Below, piece by piece: positions 19,146-29,102 of a DNA stretch of 64,000 nucleotides. The position numbers and the translations under genes are program-made. The first letter of the stretch is position 1; each line of letters opens with the position of its first letter. Source of the stretch: Boseongicola sp. (GTDB taxonomy: Bacteria; Pseudomonadota; Alphaproteobacteria; Rhodobacterales; Rhodobacteraceae); NCBI GenBank assembly GCA_014075275.1, contig CP046179.1:1063932-1127931 (forward strand). Reading direction: 5' to 3'. The notes under the pieces are model-generated. The model was not told the DNA's origin, searched no databases, and worked only from the letters and a program-made list of their open reading frames with translations.

Positions 19146-19325
19146 TTAGGTCCTCGGCATACGCTCTCGGATCTCGGTCGCGATCTCGGTCAAAACCACT
19201 GCATTTTTATCCAGAACAGCGCGTGTAGCCTGTTCTTTCTGCACGTCCCTCCACAAAAGAAAGAATACCAACATCACCCAAGGCCCGTGCTCTGCTGCTG
19301 CCCTTATGAATTGCTCACTTTCCAT
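19146..19325 (-). CDS. Small single-span membrane protein, lysis-cassette associated
   Basis: 59 residues from the ATG at 19325, which sits inside the holin's last codons in another frame. An acidic N-terminus (MESEQFIRAAAEHG) is followed by one membrane span (PWVMLVFFLLW) and a charged, probably helical tail. This layout is like small phage BhlA/UviB-type holin accessories. Function in lysis is inferred only from position and topology. Confidence 0.55.
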   Translation of the reverse strand: MESEQFIRAAAEHGPWVMLVFFLLWRDVQKEQATRAVLDKNAVVLTEIATEIRERMPRT

Positions 19326-19857
19326 GCTTGCGCCTCCATTCCTCAAGGGCTGGATTATCTGCATTTGCGTCTTCGTCGCCCGACACCGTTGCCTTTAGTT
19401 GACCCAAAGCTGCAATATTTGAGGCAACCAGAGGCGTATTCGCCAACACGTCGGCAATTCCCTTTTGAAACTCCTGAGATTTGCTTTGGTGACGCGCGCC
19501 GAAGTAAAACGAAACGATCGCCCCCATTAGCCACCAAAGTGGTTCAGGCACCAAAGCGACCCCCTGCATTCTTTGCGCAAACCAAACCGGGTCGGTCATT
19601 GCTGCGGCAAATAACCCCAAGGTTCCCAATGCGAGCATTGGCCTTGGCAAACGGTTCAATCCATCCATGAAGCGATCAAAAACGCCACGGCGCGGGTGCG
19701 AAAATTCGCTTGCAAATTGTGCGAGCACGGACGCTGCCAACTCGGCATCCCGAACGGCTTCAGCTTCAGCGTTTGGACGGAACACTTCGACGGTGTCGCG
19801 AATGACATTGCGCTGACTTCCAAAGATCACCCCTAAGATCTGTCCAATCATCCCCAT
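19315..19857 (-). CDS. GTA-type 3TM holin
   Basis: 180 residues. The N-terminal half is soluble and charged; hydrophobic spans follow at about LPRPMLALGTLGLFAAAM and PLWWLMGAIVSFYFGAR. The arrangement and sequence fit the holin family described for gene transfer agent release (the three-span holin, PF11351). It would make the inner membrane permeable so that the endolysin reaches the wall. The second in-frame ATG at 19851 overlaps the endolysin stop as ATGA and could be the true start. It sits directly behind the endolysin gene. Confidence 0.8.
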   Translation of the reverse strand: MGMIGQILGVIFGSQRNVIRDTVEVFRPNAEAEAVRDAELAASVLAQFASEFSHPRRGVFDRFMDGLNRLPRPMLALGTLGLFAAAMTDPVWFAQRMQGVALVPEPLWWLMGAIVSFYFGARHQSKSQEFQKGIADVLANTPLVASNIAALGQLKATVSGDEDANADNPALEEWRRKHGK

Positions 19858-20459
19858 GCCTTGATCCTTTCGCGATGTCCCGTGTCGCTCAGATGAAATC
19901 TTGGGGAAATGAACGTCTCAGCGCGCTTGATCCAACCGCCCTTGCCACCATGCTTAGTACGCGCATATTTCCGGCTGGCTGCCCGGCGATCTGCCAGCGC
20001 GTAATAATAGTTGCGCCGTTCTATTCCGTATGCGTCCACAAAAAGAATACTTGCCGATTTTGCCGCTGAAGCTGCCGCCATTTTGGTCGCTGGCCCGATA
20101 TGGCCATCAACCGCGATGTTAAAATCCATCTTCAGCAACAGCTTCTGAAGCAGGCGGACAGCATGGTTTCCCGCATTTACTTGCATGTCAAAAACGCTTG
20201 GTTGGACTGCTATAGGCAACCATGAAATGCGCGGTCGATGATAGTATTCGTCGATAAATATGCGTCTTGCCTCAAGGCGCGTCAGGCGTTTCACGTCGTC
20301 AGCCGTCACCTGCCCGTCGCCCGTCACATCAAGCCCCAAGCGCCGCATGGTATGGATTGTCACACCAAAATTTGTGGCGCCACCGGGATCATCCGGATCA
20401 TCCACATACCCGCCTTCGCGCGCAATGATTGCATCGGCAATGGTTTCGACTCTCGACAT
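19848..20459 (-). CDS. GTA-type endolysin, glycoside hydrolase family 108 (N-acetylmuramidase)
   Basis: 203 residues from the ATG at 20459 (an in-frame ATG at 20504 is possible). The GH108 signature REGGYVDDPDDPGGATNFG holds the catalytic glutamate, and a peptidoglycan-binding domain follows (AVDGHIGPATKMAAASA). There is no signal peptide, so export needs a holin, which is the next gene. In Rhodobacter capsulatus such an endolysin/holin pair releases GTA particles and is encoded apart from the GTA structural cluster. Here it lies inside the ccm operon, between ccmE and ccmF. Confidence 0.85.
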   Translation of the reverse strand: MSRVETIADAIIAREGGYVDDPDDPGGATNFGVTIHTMRRLGLDVTGDGQVTADDVKRLTRLEARRIFIDEYYHRPRISWLPIAVQPSVFDMQVNAGNHAVRLLQKLLLKMDFNIAVDGHIGPATKMAAASAAKSASILFVDAYGIERRNYYYALADRRAASRKYARTKHGGKGGWIKRAETFISPRFHLSDTGHRERIKAWG

Positions 20460-20524
20460 AATTTCAGACCTGTGCGGGATCAACTGCCGCACAAGGTCCT
20501 GCATAACTGTTAACGGAACAGTAA

Positions 20525-20968
20525 CTAACCGTTCGGGTCTTTGTAGACGCCTTGTTCTTTCAGGGCGTCAATGACCTCAGCCGGCATATAAGTCTCGTCG
20601 TGGCGCGCCAAAATCTCGCTCGCCTGAAAGACGCCATCGATGTAGCGACCCGTGCCAACCATGCCCTCACCTTCACCAAATAGATCAGGCAAAACACCAG
20701 TGTATTGGACAGGTATTACCGCGCCACCATCCGTCACGCTGAAGGAAATGACTTCACCCTGACCGCGCACTAGCGTTCCATCGGCGACCAGCCCGCCTAT
20801 TCGGAAAACTTCATTCGGCGGCGGCGGCGTTTCGGCGACCTCACTTGGCGAGCGAAAAAACTGCAGCGCATTCGGCGCTGCGATGTAAAATGCCGTAAAT
20901 GCCGCAACCAGGGAAATCGCGGCCAGCGCGATGATCTGAATACGGCGTTGTTTCTTTAAACCCTTCAT
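20525..20968 (-). CDS. ccmE: Cytochrome c maturation haem chaperone CcmE
   Basis: 147 residues: one N-terminal membrane anchor (IIALAAISLVAAFTAFYIA), then a periplasmic OB fold. The covalent haem site is in LARHDETYMP, where the His binds haem. It delivers haem to CcmF. It begins 6 bases after argC, so it belongs to the murI-argC transcript. Confidence 0.95.
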   Translation of the reverse strand: MKGLKKQRRIQIIALAAISLVAAFTAFYIAAPNALQFFRSPSEVAETPPPPNEVFRIGGLVADGTLVRGQGEVISFSVTDGGAVIPVQYTGVLPDLFGEGEGMVGTGRYIDGVFQASEILARHDETYMPAEVIDALKEQGVYKDPNG

Positions 20969-20974
20969 GTGCCC

Positions 20975-22003
20975 TCAAGGATATACCGGAGCCGCCAAGA
21001 GCCCCGCAGTTTCGTCTTCCCCTAACATAAGGTTCGCGTTCTGTATTGCTTGACCCGCTGAACCTTTTGTGAGGTTATCTAATGTCGCAACGACAGTCGC
21101 CCGACCGTCGATCCGATCACCCACGACGCCGATATGACAGTAATTCGACGCGCGTACGTCTTTCATCTGGGGCACTTCGCCGAGCGGTAACACTTGAATG
21201 AACGGCTCGCCCGCGTAAGCCTCAGACAACGTCCGATGCACGACTTCGGCATTGCCCTTAAGATAGTTCGTCAACAAGATGCCCCGCGTGGCCGGGATCA
21301 AATGCGGCGTAAACTGAACCCGTACAGGGCGTCCAGCAATTAGCGAAAATTCCTGATCAAATTCGCCCAAATGCCGGTGTTTACCACCCATCGAGTAGCC
21401 CTTAACATTCTCAAACAACTCGGCAAATAACAGATGCTCTTTCAAAGACCGACCGGCACCAGAAGCCGCCGCCTTCAAGTCCATGACGATATCATCAAGA
21501 TCGATAACCGCCTTTTCTATCAGCGGCCGCAACGCAAATTGTCCGGTCGCTGCGTTACAACCTGTGCCAGCAACCAAGGTCGCCCCTGCGATGACGTCAC
21601 GATAAAATTCTGTCAGCCCGTATACCGCCTCGCGCTGACGTTCCACTGCCCCATGCGGTTGGCCGTACCAAGTCTCATAGTCATCGGGGTCGCGCAGTCG
21701 AAAATCAGCCGACAGATCGACAACTTTTAGATCGGCGGGCAGCCCTGCGATAACGGACTGGGACGTTGCATGAGGCAACGCACAAAACGCCAAATCCACT
21801 GTAGAAAAGTCCACTTCTGCAATCTTGGAAAGATCAGGCAAGTCCAGGTGGCGCAAATGCGGATAGACAGAAGACATCGTTTGCCCGGCCTTGCGATCCC
21901 CCGTCAGCGCCACAATCTCGAACGATGGATGGGTGGCAATAAGCCGGACAAGTTCTGCGCCAGTGTAACCGCTGGCGCCCAGAATGGCGATTTTGTGGGG
22001 CAT
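20975..22003 (-). CDS. argC: N-acetyl-gamma-glutamyl-phosphate reductase
   Basis: 342 residues from the ATG at 22003, which has a GGGAG ribosome site. It makes N-acetylglutamate semialdehyde in arginine synthesis. The NADP fold starts [13 protein letters not shown], and the catalytic Cys149 is in [11 protein letters not shown]. It follows murI by 54 bases. Confidence 0.94.
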   Translation of the reverse strand: MPHKIAILGASGYTGAELVRLIATHPSFEIVALTGDRKAGQTMSSVYPHLRHLDLPDLSKIAEVDFSTVDLAFCALPHATSQSVIAGLPADLKVVDLSADFRLRDPDDYETWYGQPHGAVERQREAVYGLTEFYRDVIAGATLVAGTGCNAATGQFALRPLIEKAVIDLDDIVMDLKAAASGAGRSLKEHLLFAELFENVKGYSMGGKHRHLGEFDQEFSLIAGRPVRVQFTPHLIPATRGILLTNYLKGNAEVVHRTLSEAYAGEPFIQVLPLGEVPQMKDVRASNYCHIGVVGDRIDGRATVVATLDNLTKGSAGQAIQNANLMLGEDETAGLLAAPVYP

Positions 22004-22057
22004 AGGGCCGCTCCCTTGGATTTTCTCAGATGTATGACGATGTCGACGTCGCCGCAA

Positions 22058-22870
22058 TCACGCAGCGTGAAAATCAATGCGTCGTCGCAAAAACCGCGTG
22101 GCCTGATCACTGACGCGCTGCGGATCACCAGTGGTTAGATACATCGAAACCTTACCGGGGCCGACCATCTCGGGGCGTCGCCTTAGATAATCCGCCAAAC
22201 TTTCAGCAACTAAAGATGCCTGACTGTAAACCTTCACGTCCGGGCCAAGTGCCGCCTGAAAATCAGCCTCGACAATCGGATAATGTGTACAACCCAGAAT
22301 GGCCGCGTCAGGGTTCGGCATTTTGCGTTTCAGGGCGTCGACATGACTTCTGACAAGGGCTTCCGCCAAGATCATATCCCCGTCTTCAATAGCATCAACC
22401 ACGCCACCGCAAGCCTGCGCCTCGACATCAACACCTATTGCACGGAACGCCAGTTCCCGCTGAAAAGCCCGGCTACTGACTGTTGCAGGCGTCGCGAACA
22501 AGGCGACATGTTTTACGTCGACTTCGCGCGGCGGCGAGTTATCGCCCCACTCCCGTTCTGTCAGAGCTTCGATCAGAGGCACAAAAACACCCAGAACCCG
22601 TTTGTTCTCTGGCACCCAACTTTCCTGCATCCGCCTTAGCGCCGCAGCACTGGCTGTGTTGCAAGCAAGAATGACCAAATCGCACCCGGCCGCCATCAAC
22701 CGCTCGGTGCCAGCGACCGTCAGGTTATAAACATCCTCGACGTCACGCGTCCCATAAGGCGTATGTGCGTTGTCCCCGTAATAGACAAACGGAACATCCG
22801 GTAACCGTTCCATGACGGCTTTCAATACGGTCAGGCCACCCAGCCCGCTATCAAATATCCCGACGGCCAT
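22058..22870 (-). CDS. murI: Glutamate racemase
   Basis: 270 residues. The two catalytic cysteines are in [11 protein letters not shown] (Cys70) and GCTHYP, and the N-terminus has FDSGLGG. It makes D-glutamate for peptidoglycan. It appears to be the first gene of murI-argC-ccmE-lysis genes-ccmF-ccmH. Confidence 0.94.
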   Translation of the reverse strand: MAVGIFDSGLGGLTVLKAVMERLPDVPFVYYGDNAHTPYGTRDVEDVYNLTVAGTERLMAAGCDLVILACNTASAAALRRMQESWVPENKRVLGVFVPLIEALTEREWGDNSPPREVDVKHVALFATPATVSSRAFQRELAFRAIGVDVEAQACGGVVDAIEDGDMILAEALVRSHVDALKRKMPNPDAAILGCTHYPIVEADFQAALGPDVKVYSQASLVAESLADYLRRRPEMVGPGKVSMYLTTGDPQRVSDQATRFLRRRIDFHAA

Positions 22871-23004
22871 CGGTTCAAATCCCTTTGCTGCCGATCTTAA
22901 ATTCGGCGCATGCGTTCAACTATTTCTCGTGCCTCGCCATAAGTCTCTCAAAATGAAATGTCCATCTTGGCACCCTAAATTTGGCCCAGACAACGAGTAT
23001 CCCG

Positions 23005-26000
23005 TCAAATTGCTTCCTGCGTCTCGCCAACGGCGCTTTCCCTGCCCGCAGCTTCAAGTTCGTCCAGTAACTTATCGCGGCGCAATGCTGCCTTTCTCGC
23101 GTTTTCGGCTTTTACCGGGCCAAATCCAGCAATCTGCAATGGCAGTTCCGCCAAAGCGACAGCAGCTTGGTTACCGCCCCGCCCAGCTTTTAACACCCAT
23201 TTCATATCGTTTTCATATTGATCGATAAGTGCTCGCTCCATGCGGCGCTCTTTGGCATATCCAAAGGGATCAAACGCCGTTCCACGAACGGATTTCAAGC
23301 GTGCCAACATGTGCCACAAGACCTCCATTCGGTCTCCAAATGCTCGCTTCTTGGTTCGGCCATCCGGACCCGTTCCCGACAGAAACGGCGGCGAAAGATG
23401 ATACTTCAGACGCAAATTCCCGCTAAATTCATCACTGGCTTTTGCCTTTGTGCCGCTCAGTAAGCGTGCAACCTCGTATTCGTCCTTGTATGCCAAAACT
23501 TTGTGATAGCCTTTGGCCACCGCCAGCCTAAAAGTTGGATCATCGAACTGATCAACGAATTCTCGATATTGTTTGGCCAGGCCTTGCGACTGGTACTCGA
23601 TAAGATGCGCCGCACGATGGGAAATAGCATCCACAGACGAAGAAGATTGACCCGACCCCCCGCCCCTAAGCAAGTCGTCGGTTGCCTGTGCGTTCCCAAT
23701 TGCCCAACGACCAATGTGGAATGCACGCTTGTTGTCCTCGACACTCTTGCCATTCAGTTCAATGGCATTCTCGATTGAGTTCTGCTCCAGTGGCACACGC
23801 CCCATCTGCCAAGCAGCTCCAAACAAGATCATGTTCGAATAGATCGCGTCGCCAAGCGCCTTCTGGGCCAGAGCAGTTGCATCCAAAAATGATGCGCTGC
23901 CGTCCAAACGCGACCGTATGCGAGACTTAAGGTCTTCGCCGGGAATTCTGAACATCGTGTCGCGAGTGAAATCTCCGGTCATCGTTTCGTGGTTATTCAC
24001 GACTGCCAATGTACGATCACTAACCGTCAACGCCAACGTCTCGCGCCCAGCCGAAACAACCAAATCGCCACCAAGCAACGTATCGCACTCACCTGATGAC
24101 ACACGAATTGCGCCCACATCTTCCGGGCTATTGCCAATCCTGCAATGGATGTGGACCGCGCCGCCCTTTTGCGCAATCCCGGCCATCTCCATCAAACCAG
24201 CGCCCTTGCCCTCAAGATGCGCCGCCATCGAGATGATCGCGCCAATCGTGATGACCCCGGTTCCTCCAATTCCTGTGATGACAAAATTATGGCTACCGGA
24301 AATTGCCGGCAGCTTAGGATCCGTCAGATCGCCAATATCGATCTCCGAGGTCGGCTCTTTTTGCAGAACCCCTCCTTCGACGGTAACGAAGGCCGGGCAA
24401 AACCCACTCAGGCACGAAAAATCCTTGTTGCAAGACGATTGATCTATTGCGCGCTTCCGCCCGAACTCTGTTTCAACCGGTACAATCGAGACGCAGTTCG
24501 ACTGAATGCCGCAGTCACCACAGCCTTCGCAAATGTCGGTGTTGATAAACACACGTTTATCTGGATCGGGAAATTCGCCACGGCGACGCCGCCGCCGTTT
24601 TTCAGCCGCACAGGTCTGAATGAAGATGATGCCGGAAGCGCCTTCAATCTGGCGATATCTTTCCTGCACTTCCCCCAGTTCGCTCCGCGGATGCCAATCT
24701 ACATCGCTTGGATAATCGGCGCGCCTGGGTTCTTCCTTTTCATCAAAAACGATCGCTATTCGCTTGACGCCCATGGCCCGCATCTCGTGCGCGACCTTTT
24801 CGGGCGGAAGATCACCGTCGTTGATCTGTCCACCGGTCATGGCTACCGCGTCATTGTAGAGGATTTTGTAGGTCATATTGACCCCGGACGAGACTGCGGC
24901 ACGCACTGCCATCAGACCCGAATGATTGTAGGTGCCATCGCCCATGTTCTGAAAAACATGCTGACGCGATGAATATCGGGCTTCACCGATCCAGTTTGCG
25001 CCTTCGGTTCCCATATTTGTGTAACCAGACGTCTCACGATCCATCCACAAAGCCATGATGTGGCAACCAATACCGGCATAAGCGCGACTACCTTCCGGAA
25101 CTTTGGTCGAAGAATTGTGAGGGCACCCCGAACAAAAATAGGCTTGGCGCGTCGCGATGTCGGTCTGGGACTCTGGCAGACGCATTTCCGCCAATCGCCG
25201 CAATGCGCCGCTCATAGCCTCAGTTCCACGCCCTTCTTCTTGAAGTATCGCGCCGATCCTCTCAGCAATGAAACTCGGATCAAGGGTCTGGCTGACTGGG
25301 AACAACTCTTCACCATGGCGCAGGCCAACACCGCCCTTGTGCCATCCATAAACCCGCCGCCCTTGCGGGTTATCAAAAATCGCCTCTTTCACCTGCACTT
25401 CGATCAGCTTGCGCTTTTCTTCAATGACAACAATTAGATCCAGCCCATCTGCCCACTCCTGAAACGAAGCAACATCCAACGGAAACGTTTGCCCGATCTT
25501 ATACGTCGTGACGCCCAGCCGTTCAGCCTCAACAGCATCAATCCCCAAAAGTCCAAGCGCATGTTCCAGGTCCAGCCAATTCTTCCCTGCAGCGGTAAAG
25601 CCAATCTTCGCACCACTGCGCCCCCAAAAGCGTCGATCAAACTTGTTTGCCCGTGCAAAAGCTTCAGCCGCAAAACGCTTATAATGTGCGATCCGCACTT
25701 CCTGCTGGACCCAATGGTCGTTCAATCGGATGTTCAGCCCGCCATCTGGCATCTCAAACTCCGGTGTCACAAACTGCATCCGGTTGACACTTGCATCCAC
25801 AACCGAAGTCACTTCGACCGTGTCTTTCATCAGCTTCAAACCACTCCAAACCCCTGCAAATCGGCTAAGTGCAAAGCCATAAAGTCCGTAGTCCAATATC
25901 TCTTGAACGCCAGCAGGTGACAGAACCGGAATATAAGCATCCATCGCCGCGAAATCGCTTTGGTGGCAGGTGGTCGAACTTTCGCCGGTATGGTCATCGC

Positions 26001-26433
26001 CCATGGCCATAAGCACACCGCCAGTCGGTGACGTTCCGGCCAAATTGGCATGCCTCAGAACATCTCCCGCGCGATCAACACCCGGCCCCTTCCCATACCA
26101 AAGCGAAAAAACACCATCGTGTTTGCCCTCGCCTCGAAGTTCCGCCTGCTGTGTGCCCCAGATCGCCGTCGCTGCGATATCTTCATTGATGCCGGGTTCG
26201 AAGATGATCGAGCGTTCTTGCAAGTATGTCTTGGCCCCATGCATTTGCATGTCCAACGCACCAAGCGGGGAACCGCGATACCCACTCACGTATCCGGCAG
26301 TATTCAATCCATTGGCCCGATCCCGCTCGGACTGCATCAGCAACAAACGAACCAATGCCTGACTTCCGTTCATCAAAACGCGTGTTTTGGAAAGGTCATA
26401 CTTGTCATTCAAAGTGACAGAGGAACGGCTCAT
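23005..26433 (-). CDS. Indolepyruvate ferredoxin oxidoreductase, fused alpha and beta parts
   Basis: 1142 residues. It oxidatively decarboxylates aryl or branched 2-oxo acids to acyl-CoA. The N-terminal half holds the pyrimidine- and TPP-binding domains (SGYRGSPLG, GMGDDHTGESS-like region, GIGCHIMALWMDRE), followed by a ferredoxin-like cysteine cluster (CEGCGDCGIQSNC) and a C-terminal gamma-type domain (GIGGTGVITIGAI). The single-chain form is common in Proteobacteria. It is divergent from a LysR regulator with a palindrome in the shared promoter region, so that regulator probably controls it. Confidence 0.93.
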   Translation of the reverse strand: MSRSSVTLNDKYDLSKTRVLMNGSQALVRLLLMQSERDRANGLNTAGYVSGYRGSPLGALDMQMHGAKTYLQERSIIFEPGINEDIAATAIWGTQQAELRGEGKHDGVFSLWYGKGPGVDRAGDVLRHANLAGTSPTGGVLMAMGDDHTGESSTTCHQSDFAAMDAYIPVLSPAGVQEILDYGLYGFALSRFAGVWSGLKLMKDTVEVTSVVDASVNRMQFVTPEFEMPDGGLNIRLNDHWVQQEVRIAHYKRFAAEAFARANKFDRRFWGRSGAKIGFTAAGKNWLDLEHALGLLGIDAVEAERLGVTTYKIGQTFPLDVASFQEWADGLDLIVVIEEKRKLIEVQVKEAIFDNPQGRRVYGWHKGGVGLRHGEELFPVSQTLDPSFIAERIGAILQEEGRGTEAMSGALRRLAEMRLPESQTDIATRQAYFCSGCPHNSSTKVPEGSRAYAGIGCHIMALWMDRETSGYTNMGTEGANWIGEARYSSRQHVFQNMGDGTYNHSGLMAVRAAVSSGVNMTYKILYNDAVAMTGGQINDGDLPPEKVAHEMRAMGVKRIAIVFDEKEEPRRADYPSDVDWHPRSELGEVQERYRQIEGASGIIFIQTCAAEKRRRRRRGEFPDPDKRVFINTDICEGCGDCGIQSNCVSIVPVETEFGRKRAIDQSSCNKDFSCLSGFCPAFVTVEGGVLQKEPTSEIDIGDLTDPKLPAISGSHNFVITGIGGTGVITIGAIISMAAHLEGKGAGLMEMAGIAQKGGAVHIHCRIGNSPEDVGAIRVSSGECDTLLGGDLVVSAGRETLALTVSDRTLAVVNNHETMTGDFTRDTMFRIPGEDLKSRIRSRLDGSASFLDATALAQKALGDAIYSNMILFGAAWQMGRVPLEQNSIENAIELNGKSVEDNKRAFHIGRWAIGNAQATDDLLRGGGSGQSSSSVDAISHRAAHLIEYQSQGLAKQYREFVDQFDDPTFRLAVAKGYHKVLAYKDEYEVARLLSGTKAKASDEFSGNLRLKYHLSPPFLSGTGPDGRTKKRAFGDRMEVLWHMLARLKSVRGTAFDPFGYAKERRMERALIDQYENDMKWVLKAGRGGNQAAVALAELPLQIAGFGPVKAENARKAALRRDKLLDELEAAGRESAVGETQEAI

Positions 26434-26463
26434 TCAAGTCTCCAGGCACATTTGACCATAACA

Positions 26464-26484
26464 TAGGTCAATTCTTCTGACCTA
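26464..26484. promoter_or_regulatory. Perfect palindrome between the indolepyruvate oxidoreductase and lysR genes
   Basis: TAGGTCA (26464-26470) and TGACCTA (26478-26484) are separated by 7 bases. It includes the T-N11-A pattern of LysR sites and lies 31 bases from the oxidoreductase start and 100 bases from the regulator start. A further TGACC at 26453 gives a second half-site. Binding is inferred. Confidence 0.6.
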
Positions 26485-26584
26485 CAAAATGAATTATCCA
26501 TCATCTGTGTATTTGCATTACGGTCACCCCAAAGGGTAAGGCATGCTTAAGTGTCAGCGCAAACATTGACGGACAAGAGATTTT

Positions 26585-27514
26585 ATGGACTGGGACAAAC
26601 TAAGAATATTTCACGCGGTTGCAGATGCGGGCAGTCTGACCCATGCCGGTGATACACTTCACCTCAGCCAATCCGCAGTTTCACGTCAAATACGCGCACT
26701 GGAAGAAAGCCTTAATACCACGCTTTTTCATCGCCACGCGCGCGGTTTGATCCTCACCGAACAAGGTGAGTTGCTGTTTGATGCTACGTCAGCCATGAAC
26801 AAACGTCTCGACGCTGCCGAAGCACGCATCCGCGACAGCGAAGATGAAGTTTTTGGGGAATTGCGCGTAACCACGACAACCGGCTTCGGCTCTCTCTGGC
26901 TGGCCCCCAGACTTCAACACCTTTACGACAAGTATCCCGATCTGAAGATCGACCTGATGCTCGAAGAACGCGTGCTCGACCTTCCCATGCGCGAAGCCGA
27001 TGTCGCTATCCGAATGAAAGAACCCAGTCAGGCGGACCTCATCCGCAGAAAACTAATGACGGTGCATATGCGCCTTTATGCGGCGCCCTATTACCTTGCA
27101 AAGCACGGAACCCCTGAGAAACTGGAAGACCTGAAACATCATCGCCTCATTGCGCAGGATATCCAAACAACCCAGGTCAGTGCTGGTTCAAATCTCGTGA
27201 AAGAACTTTTGACCCACAACATTCCTTCCATGCTGACAGTGAACAACTACTTCGGCGTTCTTCAGGCCGTTCGTTCTGACTTAGGTATTGGCGTTCTGCC
27301 AGATTACGTCATCGAGGACTTCCCTGAAATTCAGCGCGTACTTCCAGAGGTCGAATCTCGCGAAATTCCGGTTTTCCTCGCCTACCCGGAAGAGCTTCGC
27401 CAATCACAGCGCATTGCAGCTTTCCGCGACTTCGTCACCGAGGAAATAATCGCGCACAGAAAGCGGATGAAAGCCGAGGCTTTGGCCCGCGCGCAAGGCA
27501 CAGCCATGCAGTGA
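26585..27514 (+). CDS. LysR-family transcriptional regulator
   Basis: 309 residues. The N-terminal winged helix is typical (HAVADAGSLTHAGDTLHLSQSAVSRQI), and the C-terminal periplasmic-binding-like domain runs from about residue 90. It faces the indolepyruvate oxidoreductase gene and probably senses a 2-oxo acid or related compound, but the effector cannot be read from sequence. Confidence 0.9.
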   Translation: MDWDKLRIFHAVADAGSLTHAGDTLHLSQSAVSRQIRALEESLNTTLFHRHARGLILTEQGELLFDATSAMNKRLDAAEARIRDSEDEVFGELRVTTTTGFGSLWLAPRLQHLYDKYPDLKIDLMLEERVLDLPMREADVAIRMKEPSQADLIRRKLMTVHMRLYAAPYYLAKHGTPEKLEDLKHHRLIAQDIQTTQVSAGSNLVKELLTHNIPSMLTVNNYFGVLQAVRSDLGIGVLPDYVIEDFPEIQRVLPEVESREIPVFLAYPEELRQSQRIAAFRDFVTEEIIAHRKRMKAEALARAQGTAMQ

Positions 27515-27585
27515 GCGCATAGCCGCTTTGCCCTTATTTTAGCCGTTTATTCTTGAATGGATGCACAACCAGGCATAAATCAAAA

Positions 27586-27662
27586 CTTGAACGCGGCGGC
27601 GATGCTGCTGCATTCTACCTCCCTGTTGAACTGGCCGGACTTATTAGTCCGGCCTTTTTTTT
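27586..27662 (+). ncRNA. Candidate small RNA with an exposed CCUCCC motif
   Basis: A promoter-like pair, TTGAAT (27553-27558) and TAAATC (27576-27581) with a 17-base spacer, precedes an 8-bp hairpin (GCGGCGGC, loop GAT, GCTGCTGC; 27593-27611, with two G-U pairs). An unpaired stretch ATTCTACCTCCCTGTTGAAC follows and contains an anti-Shine-Dalgarno CCUCCC. It ends in a strong terminator: GGCCGGAC/GTCCGGCC (27633-27654) plus eight T. This matches the shape of alphaproteobacterial trans-acting sRNAs. It could instead just terminate lysR. Confidence 0.5.
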
Positions 27663-27824
27663 CGATGTATCACAGGGCGTTATCTTCGATCCGGTCCAGA
27701 AACGATGTAAGAGATGATCCAATCTAATCAAGCTCAATCGAATTCAGGATTGATATCGCGCGCCATTTAAATGATGACGACCAGAACACTGGAATTTAAC
27801 CGATGCTAGAGGTGCGAAAATCTT

Positions 27825-28652
27825 ATGGAAACGAAGGCTGAAAACAAGTGCTTTGGCGGCACTCAAGGCGTCTACTCTCACGCTTCCAAGGCCACTGGCA
27901 CAGACATGACATTCGGTCTGTTCTTGCCGGAAGACGCCAATAGCGGCCCGGTTCCGGTTTTGTGGTTTCTCTCGGGTCTGACTTGCACACACAAAAACGC
28001 CATGACCAAGGCCGGAGCGCAGGCCTGGGCCGCCGAGCAGGGCCTGGCTGTCGTCTTCCCAGACACCTCGCCGCGTGGCGAAGATGTTGCAGATGATGAT
28101 GCTTACGACCTTGGAAAGGGTGCAGGGTTTTATCTGGATGCCACCGAAAGCCCCTGGTCACGGCATTTCAAGATGCAAAGCTACATCCTAGACGATCTCA
28201 CAGAACTGATTTTCCAGAACTTCGCTCTGGATGACACCCGCCAAAGCATCACCGGCCACTCGATGGGTGGTCACGGTGCCCTAACCCTGGCGGCAAAGTC
28301 CCCTGGCCGCTTCCGCTCGGTGTCCGCTTTCTCGCCAATTTGCAATCCAACCGAAAGCGATTGGGGCAAGAAACAGTTCCAGGCCTATTTCGGTAGTGTT
28401 GAAGCCGGCAAAGCTCATGACGCCACTTGCCTTATTGATCAGTCGGGGCTGAACATTCCGCTTTTGATCGATACCGGCACCGACGATCAGTTTGGTGATT
28501 TACTCAAAACCGAAGCTCTTACAGAAACCCTGGCTCGTCGACGGGTCGCCTCTAACGTGCGACCTCAGAAAGGCTATGACCACAGCTATTTCTTTGTATC
28601 GACATTCATGTCCGATCACGTCGATTTTCACTCCGAGGCTCTTTGGGCGTGA
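27825..28652 (+). CDS. fghA: S-formylglutathione hydrolase
   Basis: 275 residues of the esterase D family. The nucleophile elbow is [10 protein letters not shown], preceded by [12 protein letters not shown], and the catalytic His is in KGYDHSYFF. It releases formate and glutathione in formaldehyde detoxification. The usual partner, a class III alcohol dehydrogenase, is not adjacent. Its stop overlaps the next gene's GTG start. Confidence 0.93.
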   Translation: METKAENKCFGGTQGVYSHASKATGTDMTFGLFLPEDANSGPVPVLWFLSGLTCTHKNAMTKAGAQAWAAEQGLAVVFPDTSPRGEDVADDDAYDLGKGAGFYLDATESPWSRHFKMQSYILDDLTELIFQNFALDDTRQSITGHSMGGHGALTLAAKSPGRFRSVSAFSPICNPTESDWGKKQFQAYFGSVEAGKAHDATCLIDQSGLNIPLLIDTGTDDQFGDLLKTEALTETLARRRVASNVRPQKGYDHSYFFVSTFMSDHVDFHSEALWA

Positions 28653-29080
28653 TCTACGTTGACGCTGACGCCTGTCCGGTCAAATCCGAGATCGAAACCG
28701 TGGCGACACGGCGCAATGTTAAGGTGTTCATGGTGTCAAACGGCGGCATCCGACCCAGCCCAAACCCACTGATTGAAAGCGTGTTCGTTTCCGCCGGGCC
28801 AGACGAGGCTGACAAATGGATTGCGGATCAGGTGGGCGCAGGAGACGTCGTTGTGACGAACGATATCCCATTGGCGGCAAAATGCGTCGAAGCCTCGGCC
28901 CGCGTTTTACGTCCCAACGGCGAAGCTCTGACAGAAGCAAACATCGGCAATGTCTTGGCCACGCGCGATCTGATGACAGACTTGCGTGCAGCTGACCCAT
29001 TCCGCTCCGGCAGTGGCAAGGGCTTCACGAAAAGCGACCGCTCCCGATTTCTGGATGCGCTGGATCGGGCTTTGCGCTGA
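28649..29080 (+). CDS. YaiI/YqxD family protein (UPF0178, DUF188)
   Basis: 143 residues from GTG at 28649, which overlaps the fghA stop as GTGA; a TTG two codons upstream is an alternative. The family signature VDADACPVK is at the N-terminus, with [12 protein letters not shown] further on. The fold resembles PIN-like nucleases, but no activity is established to my knowledge. Confidence 0.88.
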   Translation: MIYVDADACPVKSEIETVATRRNVKVFMVSNGGIRPSPNPLIESVFVSAGPDEADKWIADQVGAGDVVVTNDIPLAAKCVEASARVLRPNGEALTEANIGNVLATRDLMTDLRAADPFRSGSGKGFTKSDRSRFLDALDRALR

Positions 29081-29102
29081 TCACCCTCCGCGACAGACCC
29101 GA

